NCBI GenBank assembly: GCA_016719895.1
Contig: JADJYG010000028.1
Coordinates: forward strand, 199,536 to 263,535
Reading direction: 5' to 3'
Source of the DNA: Saprospirales bacterium
GTDB lineage: Bacteria; Bacteroidota; Bacteroidia; Chitinophagales; Saprospiraceae
DNA length: 64,000 bases
Under the pieces are notes generated by a model. It was given only the letters and a program-made list of their open reading frames with translations. It was not told where the DNA came from and did not search any database. The position numbers and the translations under genes were made by a program. Below, piece after piece: positions 16,581 to 26,176 of the stretch; position 1 is the first letter of the stretch; each line of letters opens with the position of its first letter.

Positions 16581-18940
16581 ACGGATTCGATTTTTACTTT
16601 TTGGAATTCCCGTTCCAGTTTTTGGGTCAGGGTTTCTTCGCGCAGGTTGGCGGATTCCCGGGCGGCCCGCACCAGGTCGAACAAGGTTTCAAAGGAGTCG
16701 GTCACCTGGGTTAACTGCGGGTATTCTTTGATCGTGGGTGCAGCGCCGAAGGGCTCCGCTTTTCGGCCGGCAACCAGGATCATACGCAGCGGGAAATCGG
16801 TGCCTTGTTTGTGGTACAGTTTGGCGGCGTCGATGTTTAGCATGGCCACTACCCGGTAATGCCGGTACAGCCAGTTGAAAAACTGCCGGTGGCTGGCGAT
16901 TTGGCCGCCGGCGTTGATTTCCGTGTGGCCGCCGATGATGATGGCGGCGCGGCCGGTATCGCGCATACACGCCAGTGCGTGGGCGACCATGACGTGATCG
17001 AGCGCCTTGAACGGATACCCGAAATCGCGGTTGACCTCGGCTAAGCGACCGAACGGCGGATTGGTGAGCACCGCATCGAAGGCGCGGTGGAAGTGCTCCG
17101 GAAATGGTACAGACGCATCCATCTGATGTATCGCCTGAAAAGGTTGGGTTTTCAGGTGGGCATGCCGCACCGGGTCGATCTCGTTGACCACCGTCATTTC
17201 CTCCGGGTAGAAGATGGTCAGCAGGCCATTGCCGGCTGAGGGCTCGAACACGCTTTTCGTGTCGCGGTCGTAGGTGAACCAGCCGGCCAGCCAGGCAATC
17301 GGTGCGCTGGTGCTGTATTGCTGGAACACCTTTTTGTGACTGTCGAGGCCGGTGTAGGTGGGTTGAACGCGCCGGTAGAAATCAACCACGGCATCAAAAG
17401 CGCCGGTTTTGTCCTCCTCGAAAATGTGGGCGTCCACCAGCTCCCGGTACCAGTTCACCCAGCAGAGTTCCGTCAGTTCCCAGAGGTATTTTTCGTTGCC
17501 GGTGTCTATGCCGGCGGCAGCGGCGATTTTGCGCAGTCCGGTGATGGTCAGTTTTTTGCCTTCCCGGAAAGCCTGTTGAACGCCGCTGGTGTAGGCTTCA
17601 ATGCTTTCGGCGGGGTCTGTTACAGCGGCGGCACTTGGGTCTTTCACTTGTTTGAGGTACTGCGTGATCACCTTTTGCTCCCCGGCATCCAGGGCTTCGA
17701 CGATGATCCGCTCGAAGGCTTCTGCCGGACTTACCTTGTGCTCCTCGCCGAACAGGGACTCGCCCTGGTTGGCCTTCAGGGTGTCGTTGTATCGGGCGAT
17801 GGCAGATTTGAACGCCCGCTGGCCGGTATTCATCAGGCGGTTTAGTACCAGCATTTCGCGGGAGTAGGGCAGGGTGTCCAGCAGGTTTTGCTGGCCGATG
17901 AAATCCGCAAAGGACAGTTTGGACGCCTTCATTTTTTGTTGGAACACCACGGCGGCGTTGATCGCGTCGATCAGTCGGGCGCCGGGCGTTGGCAGGGCGA
18001 TATTGTCCATAAGCACCGGCAGGGCATTGACGATGACCTTGCGCAGGCTCACCACCCCATCCGTTTCGGCGGCCTGCAAGGCGGGCGGGCGCAGCACGAT
18101 GGCGGCCAGGGTCATCTCCACAAAATACTTTCCGGCCTCGGTAAAATGCCCGTCGGTGTAGTATTCCGGCACCTGCTGGCGGGTGAGCAGGTTGCAGGAC
18201 AGCAGCATGTCGAGCAGTTGTTTCTGCGCGCTGGCGTCCGCGTAGAACTCGCTCATGGTGTCGTCGTCCTCGAACAGTTTGGGGATTTGTTTGCCGCAGG
18301 TCGAGTTTTCGCGCAGGATGTTCGACAGTTTGACGGTTTTGTCCACGGGCCGCTCGGATTTGGTGCTGGCCTGGTTGTATTTGGCCAATTCTTCCGTGGT
18401 AAGCGCTGGAATATCGTAGTCGATGCGGACCAGAAACGGCGCTTCGATCTGTCCATCCGGGCCGGCAAAAACGGTGCGGTCGGCAAAATCCTTTTCCGCG
18501 ATGCCGAAGGCTGAAAGTTCTTCTTGAAGGAAATCCCGGTAGGCTTGGTAGCGGGCCGGGTATTTCGCCCGGGCCAGTTTCGTGGACATAGTCCGGTTGT
18601 TCCCACTAACAACGAAACCCTCCTTATTTATAATAGGTGTGCCCTCCGGGGTACGGCCGGTGCTGACGAGCAGGCCCGGCTCCAGGTTGCGGGCGTATTC
18701 GTTCACCAGGGCCTGGGCGCCCGGATCGCCGGCGTAGTTGCGGTCGTTGACGTTGCTTCCGGTGGGGTTGCGCGGGTAGCCCGGCGTGTCGGCAAAGGTC
18801 TGCTCGTCGTGGCTGGCTTTGATGTGGGCCAGATCCACGACGGCAAACTGCCCCTGGTGTTGTTTTCCGTTGGGCAGGTAGATGACCGTTTTTTGCCGGG
18901 CAGGAAGGGAATGGGGTTCATGGCCAGGTGGTTTTTTCAA
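16577..18940 (-). CDS. ParB-like (DdrB-ParB type) domain fused to N6-adenine DNA methylase
   Basis: A 787-residue protein. Residues about 15-190 look like the DdrB-ParB superfamily domain found in polyvalent proteins of phages and conjugative elements (VDLAHIKASHDEQTF, then VSGNNRTMS, the ParB-like GN-x-RT signature). A long helical middle (190-500) has no clear match. The C-terminus is a class I MTase: motif I FEPSAGNG (565-572) and catalytic NPPFG (627-631), giving N6-adenine methylation. From memory, phage P1 DarB joins methylase and SBNO helicase in one chain; here the helicase is a separate gene on the same strand (6352-10137). Likely function: DNA modification or protection of the mobile element against host restriction. 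It overlaps the upstream 89-residue gene by 23 bp. Confidence 0.85.
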   Translation of the reverse strand: MKKPPGHEPHSLPARQKTVIYLPNGKQHQGQFAVVDLAHIKASHDEQTFADTPGYPRNPTGSNVNDRNYAGDPGAQALVNEYARNLEPGLLVSTGRTPEGTPIINKEGFVVSGNNRTMSTKLARAKYPARYQAYRDFLQEELSAFGIAEKDFADRTVFAGPDGQIEAPFLVRIDYDIPALTTEELAKYNQASTKSERPVDKTVKLSNILRENSTCGKQIPKLFEDDDTMSEFYADASAQKQLLDMLLSCNLLTRQQVPEYYTDGHFTEAGKYFVEMTLAAIVLRPPALQAAETDGVVSLRKVIVNALPVLMDNIALPTPGARLIDAINAAVVFQQKMKASKLSFADFIGQQNLLDTLPYSREMLVLNRLMNTGQRAFKSAIARYNDTLKANQGESLFGEEHKVSPAEAFERIIVEALDAGEQKVITQYLKQVKDPSAAAVTDPAESIEAYTSGVQQAFREGKKLTITGLRKIAAAAGIDTGNEKYLWELTELCWVNWYRELVDAHIFEEDKTGAFDAVVDFYRRVQPTYTGLDSHKKVFQQYSTSAPIAWLAGWFTYDRDTKSVFEPSAGNGLLTIFYPEEMTVVNEIDPVRHAHLKTQPFQAIHQMDASVPFPEHFHRAFDAVLTNPPFGRLAEVNRDFGYPFKALDHVMVAHALACMRDTGRAAIIIGGHTEINAGGQIASHRQFFNWLYRHYRVVAMLNIDAAKLYHKQGTDFPLRMILVAGRKAEPFGAAPTIKEYPQLTQVTDSFETLFDLVRAARESANLREETLTQKLEREFQKVKIESV

Positions 18941-19187
18941 AAATAGTTTCGGCCAGCCACAGGGCGACCATTTCCGGATCGGCCACCGGTCGTTTCATGC
19001 GGTGGTATTTGGCGATGGCTTTTACCGTTTCCGGTTTCAGCCTGCGCAGCCGGGTTTGGAGGTAGTCCCTGAAATCGAAGGGGTCGTAGAGGTTGGTTTG
19101 GCGGCGGAGGGATTTGAGGTCGCGGTAGGTGGAAGGGACGGTGGGTGGGCGCTTTTGCGGTTTGTGGGTTGGGGTGCGGGGTTTCAT
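18918..19187 (-). CDS. Small basic protein leading the methylase operon
   Basis: 89 residues, strongly basic N-terminus (MKPRTPTHKPQKRPPTVP), then a helical part (DFRDYLQTRLRRLKPETVKAIAKYHRMKRPV). Could be a nucleic-acid-binding or adaptor protein; no family recognised. The ATG at 19187 lies only 4 bases after the -7 promoter element, so the message would be leaderless or nearly so. Its 3' end overlaps the methylase gene by 23 bp. Confidence 0.65.
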   Translation of the reverse strand: MKPRTPTHKPQKRPPTVPSTYRDLKSLRRQTNLYDPFDFRDYLQTRLRRLKPETVKAIAKYHRMKRPVADPEMVALWLAETIFEKTTWP

Positions 19188-19191
19188 GTTG

Positions 19192-19224
19192 CAAATATGG
19201 GGTTTATTAGTAAAAATTTACAAA
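19192..19224 (-). promoter_or_regulatory. Promoter of the methylase operon, near-leaderless
   Basis: Minus strand: TTTG (19224-19221), 21-base spacer, CATATTTG (19199-19192), then CAAC and the ATG. Same 13-bp GTTGCAAATATGG block as the helicase and amidase promoters. Confidence 0.6.
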
Positions 19225-19378
19225 CAAGCACAAGGAATTATTTTCTCCGTGCAATAGCGTTTCCAAATTTTCAAATACTGGCTAAAAATTTGTGAAAGGA
19301 CTGGTGACCTCATAATCCAGCCAATCTCCCTTACCTTCCGTATTATTGCGCTGTTTAACTTCCTATACCACTTCAAAC

Positions 19379-21370
19379 ATGACCGAACTCACCTGGGACG
19401 GCAAATACAAAGACGGCAAAAAAGTAGCCCCCATCCGTATCGCCCTCCCGTTTCAAACCATCGAGACCGTCAATGAAAAACGTAAGGCCGGCTTGCAGCA
19501 GGACATCTTTGCCGTCGCCGCCACGGAGCAAGCCAAATCCTCCGGATGGTACAACCGCCTCATCTGGGGCGATAAAAAATACGTACTGCCCTCGCTGCTG
19601 CCGGAATTCGCCGGAAAGGTCAACCTCATTTACATCGACCCGCCGTTCAACACCGACGCTAATTTTTCCTTTACCGCTACTATCCCGCAGCACGAAGACG
19701 ACGAGGATGATGGTGCTGATCTTACTTTTACTAAACAACCATCCGTCATCGAGCAGAAAGCCTACCGGGACACTTGGGGGCGGGGACTGGATTCATATCT
19801 GCAATGGTTTTACGAGACCGTCATTTTGCTGCGGGAGTTACTAACCGAGGATGGCTCTATTTACGTGCATCTGGATTGGCACGTTGCACATTACGCCAAA
19901 GGAGTTTTAGATGAAGTGTTTGGGTATGACAATTTTAAAAATGAGATTGTGTGGAAGAGGACAGCAGCTCGATCTGATTCAAAAACTTACAATCACATTC
20001 ATGATGTTATTTTCCTATATTCAAAAAGCGAAAAGTATATTTTCCACAAACAATACACAGAACACAGCGAGGAATATCAGGATGATAAATATTCTATGAA
20101 AGATGACAATGGCAGAAGGTTCACTCTTGATAATATGACAAGCCCAAACCCTCGCCCCAATATGATGTATGAATGGAAGGGTTATCCACATCCAGATAAA
20201 GGCTGGAGGTATAGCAAAGAAACAATGCAAAAACTGGATGAGGAAGGAAAAATTTGGTATCCGAAAGACAAATCGCAACGTCCAAGATTAATCAGGTATT
20301 TAGATGAATCAAAAGGAAGGACATTGGATTCAGTCTGGATGGATATATTTCCAGTCAATTCTCAAGCCTCTGAACGTTTAATGTATCGTACCCAAAAACC
20401 CGAGTCCCTCCTCGAACGTATCATCAAAGCCAGCAGCAATGAAGGCGATCTTGTCCTCGATTGCTTCTGCGGCTCCGGTACCACGGCCGCCACGGTGGAA
20501 AAACTCAACCGCCGCTGGCTCACCTGCGACCTCGGCCGCTTCGCTATCCACACGACCCGCAAGCGCCTGCTTGGCAACGAAAAGGTGAAACCCTTCGTGG
20601 TACAAAACCTCGGTAAATACGAACGGCAGGCCTGGATGCAGGCCGAATTCGATCAACCCGAGCAACGCGCCAACCTGGAAGCCGCTTACCGGAATTTTAT
20701 CATCGACCTGTACCATGCGCGTCCGCTGGCCGGCTATGCGTGGCTGCACGGTGTAAAGGCCGGCCGGCTCGTGCACGTGGGCGGCGTGGATGCGCCCGTG
20801 AGCCCCGGCGACGTGAAAGCGTTGGTGCTGGAATTTTGGAAGGTGGTCGGCAAGGAAAAAGACCTGCAAACCAACGGGATAGATATTCTGGGTTGGGATT
20901 TCGCCTTTGAACTCAACGAAATGGCCACACAGTTCGCCGCCGAAAACAAGGTGGACCTCAAATTCAAAAAAATTCCCCGAGAGGTCCTGGAAAAGAAAGC
21001 GGTGGAACAAGGCGATATCCGCTTCTTCGAACTGGCCTCGCTCCAGGTAGAAGCGAAGGTCAGCAACCGGCAAAAGATGGAACTCGCCCTGTCGCTGCAA
21101 AACTTCATCGTTCCGCCCGACGAGGTGCCGGAAGATGTGCAGGGCAAAATCAGCCACTGGAACCAGTGGATCGACTATTGGGCCGTGGACTGGAATTACC
21201 GTGACGATACCTTCCACAACGAATGGCAGAGCTACCGCACCAAGCAGAACACCAAACTGGAATTGGCCGTCAACCATGTCTACGAAGCGCCGGGGAAATA
21301 CCAGGTGGTGGTGAAGGTGATCGACATATTGGGGAACGATACGACGAAATTGATTACTGTAGAAATCTGA
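19379..21370 (+). CDS. mod: Type III restriction-modification methylase subunit (Mod)
   Basis: A 663-residue beta-class adenine DNA methylase. Catalytic motif DPPFNT at 87-92 precedes the SAM-binding FCGSGTT at about 363-369, the order expected of type III Mod. A variable target-recognition region lies between them (AT-richer codons, about 19920-20380, including NEIVWKRTAARSDSKTYNH). The C-terminal half resembles Mod proteins of large type III/ISP-like systems. Start ATG 19379 chosen (MTELTWDGKY); an earlier ATG at 19346 adds an unlikely leader. First gene of an operon with an ATP-binding protein and Res. Methylates one strand of an asymmetric site; specificity cannot be read from sequence. 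Confidence 0.9.
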   Translation: MTELTWDGKYKDGKKVAPIRIALPFQTIETVNEKRKAGLQQDIFAVAATEQAKSSGWYNRLIWGDKKYVLPSLLPEFAGKVNLIYIDPPFNTDANFSFTATIPQHEDDEDDGADLTFTKQPSVIEQKAYRDTWGRGLDSYLQWFYETVILLRELLTEDGSIYVHLDWHVAHYAKGVLDEVFGYDNFKNEIVWKRTAARSDSKTYNHIHDVIFLYSKSEKYIFHKQYTEHSEEYQDDKYSMKDDNGRRFTLDNMTSPNPRPNMMYEWKGYPHPDKGWRYSKETMQKLDEEGKIWYPKDKSQRPRLIRYLDESKGRTLDSVWMDIFPVNSQASERLMYRTQKPESLLERIIKASSNEGDLVLDCFCGSGTTAATVEKLNRRWLTCDLGRFAIHTTRKRLLGNEKVKPFVVQNLGKYERQAWMQAEFDQPEQRANLEAAYRNFIIDLYHARPLAGYAWLHGVKAGRLVHVGGVDAPVSPGDVKALVLEFWKVVGKEKDLQTNGIDILGWDFAFELNEMATQFAAENKVDLKFKKIPREVLEKKAVEQGDIRFFELASLQVEAKVSNRQKMELALSLQNFIVPPDEVPEDVQGKISHWNQWIDYWAVDWNYRDDTFHNEWQSYRTKQNTKLELAVNHVYEAPGKYQVVVKVIDILGNDTTKLITVEI

Positions 21371-21388
21371 AAATTATAAGTCATTTGT

Positions 21389-23056
21389 ATGACAACGGTT
21401 GATTTGCAAAATAAACTCTCTGAACTTCGCTCGCTACCTGGCGAGACGGAAGTCGTAGAATTTAAAGAGGCGAAAAATCAGTTTGATTTTGGCAAACTGG
21501 GCAAGTATTTTTCCGCGCTGTCCAACGAAGCAAATCTTAAAAACCAGCGGTCGGGATGGCTGGTTTTTGGCATTGCCGACAAGGGGAAACAAATCGTGGG
21601 GACCAATTTTCGCGACGACAGGGTTAGTTTGGATAGTTTGAAAGGTGAAATAGCCAATAAAACAACCAATCGAATCACTTTTTTGGAGATTTACGAACTC
21701 CTTATGCCGGAAGGCCGGGTTGTGCTTTTTCAAATCCCGGCTGCACCACGCGGCATTCCGACCGCTTGGGAAAACCATTATTACGGTCGGGACGGCGAGG
21801 AGCTGAGCGCCTTGAATATCGAAGAAATAGAGCGAATCAGGTCGCAACAAGTATTGGCAGATTGGAGCGCAGGCCTTTGTTCTGAGGCTTCAGTGAGCGA
21901 TTTAGACACCCGGGCCTTGACAATTGCCCGAGCAAACTATGCCCGAAAGAATCCTCATTTGGAAGCGGAAATCGCACAGTGGGATGATTTGACATTCCTG
22001 AACAAGGCAAAACTTGCAGTAAATGGGAAAATGACCCGAACGGCCATCCTTCTACTTGGTCGTTCGGAAGCGGAACATTTCATTACTCCTTCGGTAGCGA
22101 GAATATCCTGGATTTTGAAAGGTCACGACAACATGGATCGCGACTATGCCCATTTCTCTTGTCCCTTTTTGCTGGCAGTTGACGAAGTCTATCAAAAAAT
22201 TCGCAATCTCAAGTATCGTTACATGACCGGGGAAACGCTGTTCCCGGAAGAAGTTCAGCAATACGAGCCGTTCGTGATTCGGGAAGCGTTGCACAATTGC
22301 ATTGCTCACCAGGATTACACCGCCGGTGGCAAGATTATTGTAATAGAACGGGAAGACAATTTGACCTTTATCAATGAGGGTAGTTTTTTGCCTGGCTCAA
22401 TCGAAGAAGTGATTCGGTCGGACGCGCCGACCCATTATAGAAATCCCTTTTTGGCACAGGCAATGGTTAATTTGAACATGATCGATACGATAGGCAGCGG
22501 TATCAGGCGAATGTTCATGTTCCAACGCGAACGACTTTTCCCAATGCCAGAATATGAATTTACACAGAACAAAGTAAAAATGACACTCCTGGGGCACGTA
22601 CTGGATTTGGCCTTCGCCCGGTTACTGATTCGGAACCCCGATCTTTCGCTGGAAGATATTTTGCTTCTCGACAAAATCCAGAAAAGGAAGCCTTTAACGG
22701 AAAAAGAAGCCCGGTTTTTAAAAGATAAAAGATATATTGAAGGGAGAAAGCCCAACTATATGATTACAGCCCAGGTTATTCGGCCAATTTCTGACAAAGG
22801 ACTGAAAGCACAATACATTCGTCAAAGAGGTTTTGACGATGCGCATTATAAAAAATTGATTCTCGAGTATCTTGAGAAGTACAGCCATGCTACACGGCAG
22901 GATATCGATCGCTTGCTTTTGGACAAGTTGCCTGAAATTTTGACCGAGAGCCAAAAAAAGTCAAAAATTGGAAACCTTCTTTCGGGCCTCCGTATATCCG
23001 GGCTGATAACAAACAAAGGATCAGCGGCTCACCCGAACTGGGTACTCTGCAAGTAA
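21389..23056 (+). CDS. AlbA_2/Schlafen-like ATP-binding protein inside the type III RM operon
   Basis: A 555-residue protein. Residues about 10-140 form an AlbA_2 (Schlafen-type, putative nucleic-acid-binding) domain: GETEVVEFKEAKNQF, RSGWLVFGIADKGKQIVG. Around 290-375 is an HATPase_c_4-type module: REALHNCIAHQDY, FINEGSFLPG, TIGSGIRRMF. The C-terminus (470-555) looks like winged-helix DNA-binding (HATRQDIDRLLLDKLPEIL; KIGNLLSGLRISGLI). Such proteins are often annotated as transcriptional regulators and are frequent in defence islands. It starts 18 bp after mod and precedes res, so it is an integral third gene of this operon. Confidence 0.85.
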   Translation: MTTVDLQNKLSELRSLPGETEVVEFKEAKNQFDFGKLGKYFSALSNEANLKNQRSGWLVFGIADKGKQIVGTNFRDDRVSLDSLKGEIANKTTNRITFLEIYELLMPEGRVVLFQIPAAPRGIPTAWENHYYGRDGEELSALNIEEIERIRSQQVLADWSAGLCSEASVSDLDTRALTIARANYARKNPHLEAEIAQWDDLTFLNKAKLAVNGKMTRTAILLLGRSEAEHFITPSVARISWILKGHDNMDRDYAHFSCPFLLAVDEVYQKIRNLKYRYMTGETLFPEEVQQYEPFVIREALHNCIAHQDYTAGGKIIVIEREDNLTFINEGSFLPGSIEEVIRSDAPTHYRNPFLAQAMVNLNMIDTIGSGIRRMFMFQRERLFPMPEYEFTQNKVKMTLLGHVLDLAFARLLIRNPDLSLEDILLLDKIQKRKPLTEKEARFLKDKRYIEGRKPNYMITAQVIRPISDKGLKAQYIRQRGFDDAHYKKLILEYLEKYSHATRQDIDRLLLDKLPEILTESQKKSKIGNLLSGLRISGLITNKGSAAHPNWVLCK

Positions 23057-23059
23057 AGT

Positions 23060-23092
23060 CTAAGAGACGATTAAGAGACGGTTAAGAGACGG
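23060..23092 (+). repeat. Three tandem copies of an 11-bp repeat
   Basis: Consecutive (T)TAAGAGACGG/A units occur immediately after the stop of the AlbA_2 gene. The units are near identical. The following 150 bases to res are AT-rich and hold no gene. Could be an operator or recombination-prone tract; too short and too few for CRISPR. Confidence 0.6.
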
Positions 23093-23244
23093 ATGTTTTT
23101 AAAAAACAATATAACCGTTGCTTTTTAATATTTTTAGCAACGAATCTTCCTTATTTGTACATTTTTTTTAAAGTTTTGCAAAAAAAGGCCGGTTAAATTA
23201 AGTGAGATACGGGTATTGAGCGCCTGTTAAACCAACTTCAAACA

Positions 23245-25806
23245 ATGCCCAAACGAGCAAAAAAAACCACCGATCAACTCGATGCGTTCAACATCGAAGA
23301 CGCGCTTCGCACGGCGCCCTGCGTGCCGGCTATTCGTATTGCCGTCGATGCCTGGCGGGAGGGTGGCTACAAAGGCGTCACGGAAACCACGAAAGAGTTG
23401 CTCAATTTTTGGTTTCGCACCGACCATCCGCTGCCCAACGGACGGCAGTTTCGTTTTCACCGGGCGCAACGCGAAGCCATCGAGACACTCATATTTCTGT
23501 ATGAAGTCGTAAAGATTCGTTCCCGGAAAGGGTTGCTCGAAAACTACGCCCAGCACAGCCGGGATTTGCGTATGCCACCCTACGATGAATTTGCCCGGTA
23601 TTGCGTTAAAATGGCGACCGGCTCGGGCAAAACGATGGTCTTATCCATGTCCATCGTCTGGCAGTACGCCAACGCTATGCGCGAAGATACCGGCCAGTTT
23701 GCCAAAACCTTTCTGATCCTGGCCCCGAACGTCATTGTTTTCGAGCGGCTAAAATCCGATTTCGAAAGCGGGAAGGTATTCCGTCAAGGGCCGCTTATTC
23801 CCCGTCATTTTCAGTGGTGGTGGGATATGAACTACTACATGCGCGGCGACGCGGAGGGCAACCATTCCGAAGGGGCGCTGTACCTGACCAATATCCAGCA
23901 GTTTTATGAACGCCCCAGCCGAAAGGCCGACGCGGAAACGGACGTGATGACGGCCATGCTCGGTTCGGCGCCGCCAACTGCCAAAACGGAAATCACCGAT
24001 TTCGATACCCGCATTGCCGAAAGGGAAGGTTTGGTTATGGTGCTGAACGACGAGGCGCACCACACCCATGATGAGGAGAACGAATGGAATGCCTGCATCC
24101 GACGCTTAAATACCAGCTGGCCGCTCGCGCTTCAGTTGGATGTTTCGGCAACGCCGCGCTACCAGGGAGGCGGCTTGTTTGCCTGGACGGTATTCGATTA
24201 CCCCTTGAAACAGGCGATCATCGACAACATCGTAAAACGCCCGATAAAAGGTATTTCGCAGGTAACGGAGGCGAAGTCGGACATTGCCAGCGTCAAATAC
24301 GTGGGTTACCTGGTTGCATCCGTCGAGCGTTGGCGCGAATACCGGGAGCAGTTGTCACCGCTCCGGAAAAAGCCGATCCTGTTCGTCATGATGAACAGCA
24401 CGGAAGAGGCCGACGACGTAGCCCATTGGTTGAGCACAAAATACCCGGAAGATTTTTCGGGCGATAGGACGTTGATCATCCACACCGATCGCTACGGCGA
24501 AGTTTCCAAAAAAGACCTCGATCTCGCCCGTAAAATGTCGCGAGAAGTGGACCGCAGCGAGTCGCCGGTGAACGCCATCGTATCGGTATTGATGCTGCGC
24601 GAAGGGTGGGACGTGCAAAATGTAACCGTTGTGGTGGGTTTGCGCCCGTACACCGCCAAAGCCAATATTTTGCCCGAGCAAACCATCGGCCGCGGCTTGC
24701 GCTTGATGTTCCGGGATATAAGCGGCTTCCAGGAGCGGGTGGACATCATCGGCAACAAGGCGTTCATGGAATTCGTCGAAGACCTGGAGAAACTCGAAGA
24801 TTTGAAGTTCGACACCTTCCAAATCGGGAAGGACAAACTGACAATCATCACCGTGCAGCCGGTCTTGCCGGAAAAGGAGGCTAAAGACATCGGTATTCCG
24901 GACATTACGCCGCTCTTAGGCAGGAAACTGTCGTTGGCCGATGAAATTGCGGGTATAGACGTAATGGCCATGAAAACCAACGTGCTACCGTTCAAGGGCA
25001 AAGAGATCGAAGCGGCAAAATCCTTTTTGTACGAGGGCCGCGACATTCTCACCGACGAGAAATTACTGGAACGTGAATACTCTATTCCGCCGGCCCAGAC
25101 CCCGGAGGAGGTAATCGGGTATTACGCCCGACGCATCGCTCAAAATATCAAGTTACCTTCCCAGTTTCACGCCATCGCTCCGAAAGTCCGGGCGTTCTTC
25201 GAGCACAAGGCCTTCGGGCGAACAGTGGATTTGGATTCGCCCGAGGCCATCCGGGCCATGTCGAGCAATCTGGCTTCCTACGTCGTCGTGAAAGAATTCG
25301 AGCGGGCCCTGCGCGAAAAAGTAATCGAGACCCGCATCCCGGAATTGCTGACCACGGCCCGTATGCTTTCCGCCACTCAACCTTTCGCGACTTCCAAAAG
25401 GGTAATGGAATCGAAGCACACAGTAGTCAACTTCGTCCCCTGCGATAACGAGTTCGAATTGGCATTTGCCCGTTTTCTCGATAAAGCCGACGACCTGGAC
25501 GCTTTTGCGAAACTCCCGGAAATGTTCGGGTTTTGCATCCAATACACTGATTCCTTAGCCAATATCCGGAATTATTACCCGGATTTCATTGTCCGGCTGA
25601 AAGACGGGACGCATTGGATCATCGAAACCAAAGGCCGGGAAGACATCGAAGTGGCGATGAAAGACAACGCCGCTCAAAATTGGTGCGCTACTGCCACGGA
25701 ATTGACCGGCGTACAATGGAATTACCTGAAGGTGCTGCAAAAGGAGTTCGAGGCGTTGCGGCCGGAGGGGTTTGAGGAGTTGTGGGTGGGGCTGGAGGTG
25801 AGGTGA
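23245..25806 (+). CDS. res: Type III restriction endonuclease subunit (Res)
   Basis: An 853-residue SF2 translocase-nuclease. Walker A MATGSGKT (123-130), Walker B NDEAH (DEAH 269-272), helicase motif VI region EQTIGRGLRLMFR near 475-490. A C-terminal PD-(D/E)XK nuclease site: Asp780 in PDFIV and E794-T-K796 in IIETKGR. These fit cleavage by collision of Res translocating from two inversely oriented unmethylated sites, with Mod supplying recognition. About 850-1000 residues is usual. It begins 188 bp after the AlbA_2 gene. All motifs look intact, so the system is probably functional. Confidence 0.92.
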   Translation: MPKRAKKTTDQLDAFNIEDALRTAPCVPAIRIAVDAWREGGYKGVTETTKELLNFWFRTDHPLPNGRQFRFHRAQREAIETLIFLYEVVKIRSRKGLLENYAQHSRDLRMPPYDEFARYCVKMATGSGKTMVLSMSIVWQYANAMREDTGQFAKTFLILAPNVIVFERLKSDFESGKVFRQGPLIPRHFQWWWDMNYYMRGDAEGNHSEGALYLTNIQQFYERPSRKADAETDVMTAMLGSAPPTAKTEITDFDTRIAEREGLVMVLNDEAHHTHDEENEWNACIRRLNTSWPLALQLDVSATPRYQGGGLFAWTVFDYPLKQAIIDNIVKRPIKGISQVTEAKSDIASVKYVGYLVASVERWREYREQLSPLRKKPILFVMMNSTEEADDVAHWLSTKYPEDFSGDRTLIIHTDRYGEVSKKDLDLARKMSREVDRSESPVNAIVSVLMLREGWDVQNVTVVVGLRPYTAKANILPEQTIGRGLRLMFRDISGFQERVDIIGNKAFMEFVEDLEKLEDLKFDTFQIGKDKLTIITVQPVLPEKEAKDIGIPDITPLLGRKLSLADEIAGIDVMAMKTNVLPFKGKEIEAAKSFLYEGRDILTDEKLLEREYSIPPAQTPEEVIGYYARRIAQNIKLPSQFHAIAPKVRAFFEHKAFGRTVDLDSPEAIRAMSSNLASYVVVKEFERALREKVIETRIPELLTTARMLSATQPFATSKRVMESKHTVVNFVPCDNEFELAFARFLDKADDLDAFAKLPEMFGFCIQYTDSLANIRNYYPDFIVRLKDGTHWIIETKGREDIEVAMKDNAAQNWCATATELTGVQWNYLKVLQKEFEALRPEGFEELWVGLEVR

Positions 25807-25852
25807 GCTACAGACTTCCAAGCGAACGCCTTTTTCATATCGAATCCCGGAG

Positions 25853-26140
25853 TTAGCGGCACCGATAAATAACCATCGCCACAGACGACAAATACACCTC
25901 CCCGCATTGACCACCGGTATTAACTATTTTCGCTTTACCGACTTCAAGCGCATCGGGCCGGTAGGCGGATATTGGCCGGCTCGGATCCCGGTGCTGTATC
26001 TGTGACAGTATCTCCACATTTAACTTGTCGATATTTGGGATTTTGCTGTATCCGACATCTTCGCCGTGTTCATCGGCAAAGGTTCCATTGCTAAATTTCC
26101 CGCACAGGAAATCGTTGATTGAAATTTCGAAGAAGACCAT
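25853..26140 (-). CDS. Possible small protein downstream of the amidase
   Basis: 95 residues on the minus strand, 36 bp after the amidase stop. Sequence is protein-like (MVFFEISINDFL..., DALEVGKAKIVNTGG, VYLSSVAMVIYRCR) but no family is recognised. May be an immunity or accessory protein of the amidase. Confidence 0.4.
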   Translation of the reverse strand: MVFFEISINDFLCGKFSNGTFADEHGEDVGYSKIPNIDKLNVEILSQIQHRDPSRPISAYRPDALEVGKAKIVNTGGQCGEVYLSSVAMVIYRCR

Positions 26141-26176
26141 ATCGGTAGCCTTGATTTGGATGAATAGTATTTGCCG

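Noticed and set aside
23060..23092. CRISPR array
   Set aside because: Only three 11-bp units with no spacers and no cas genes nearby.
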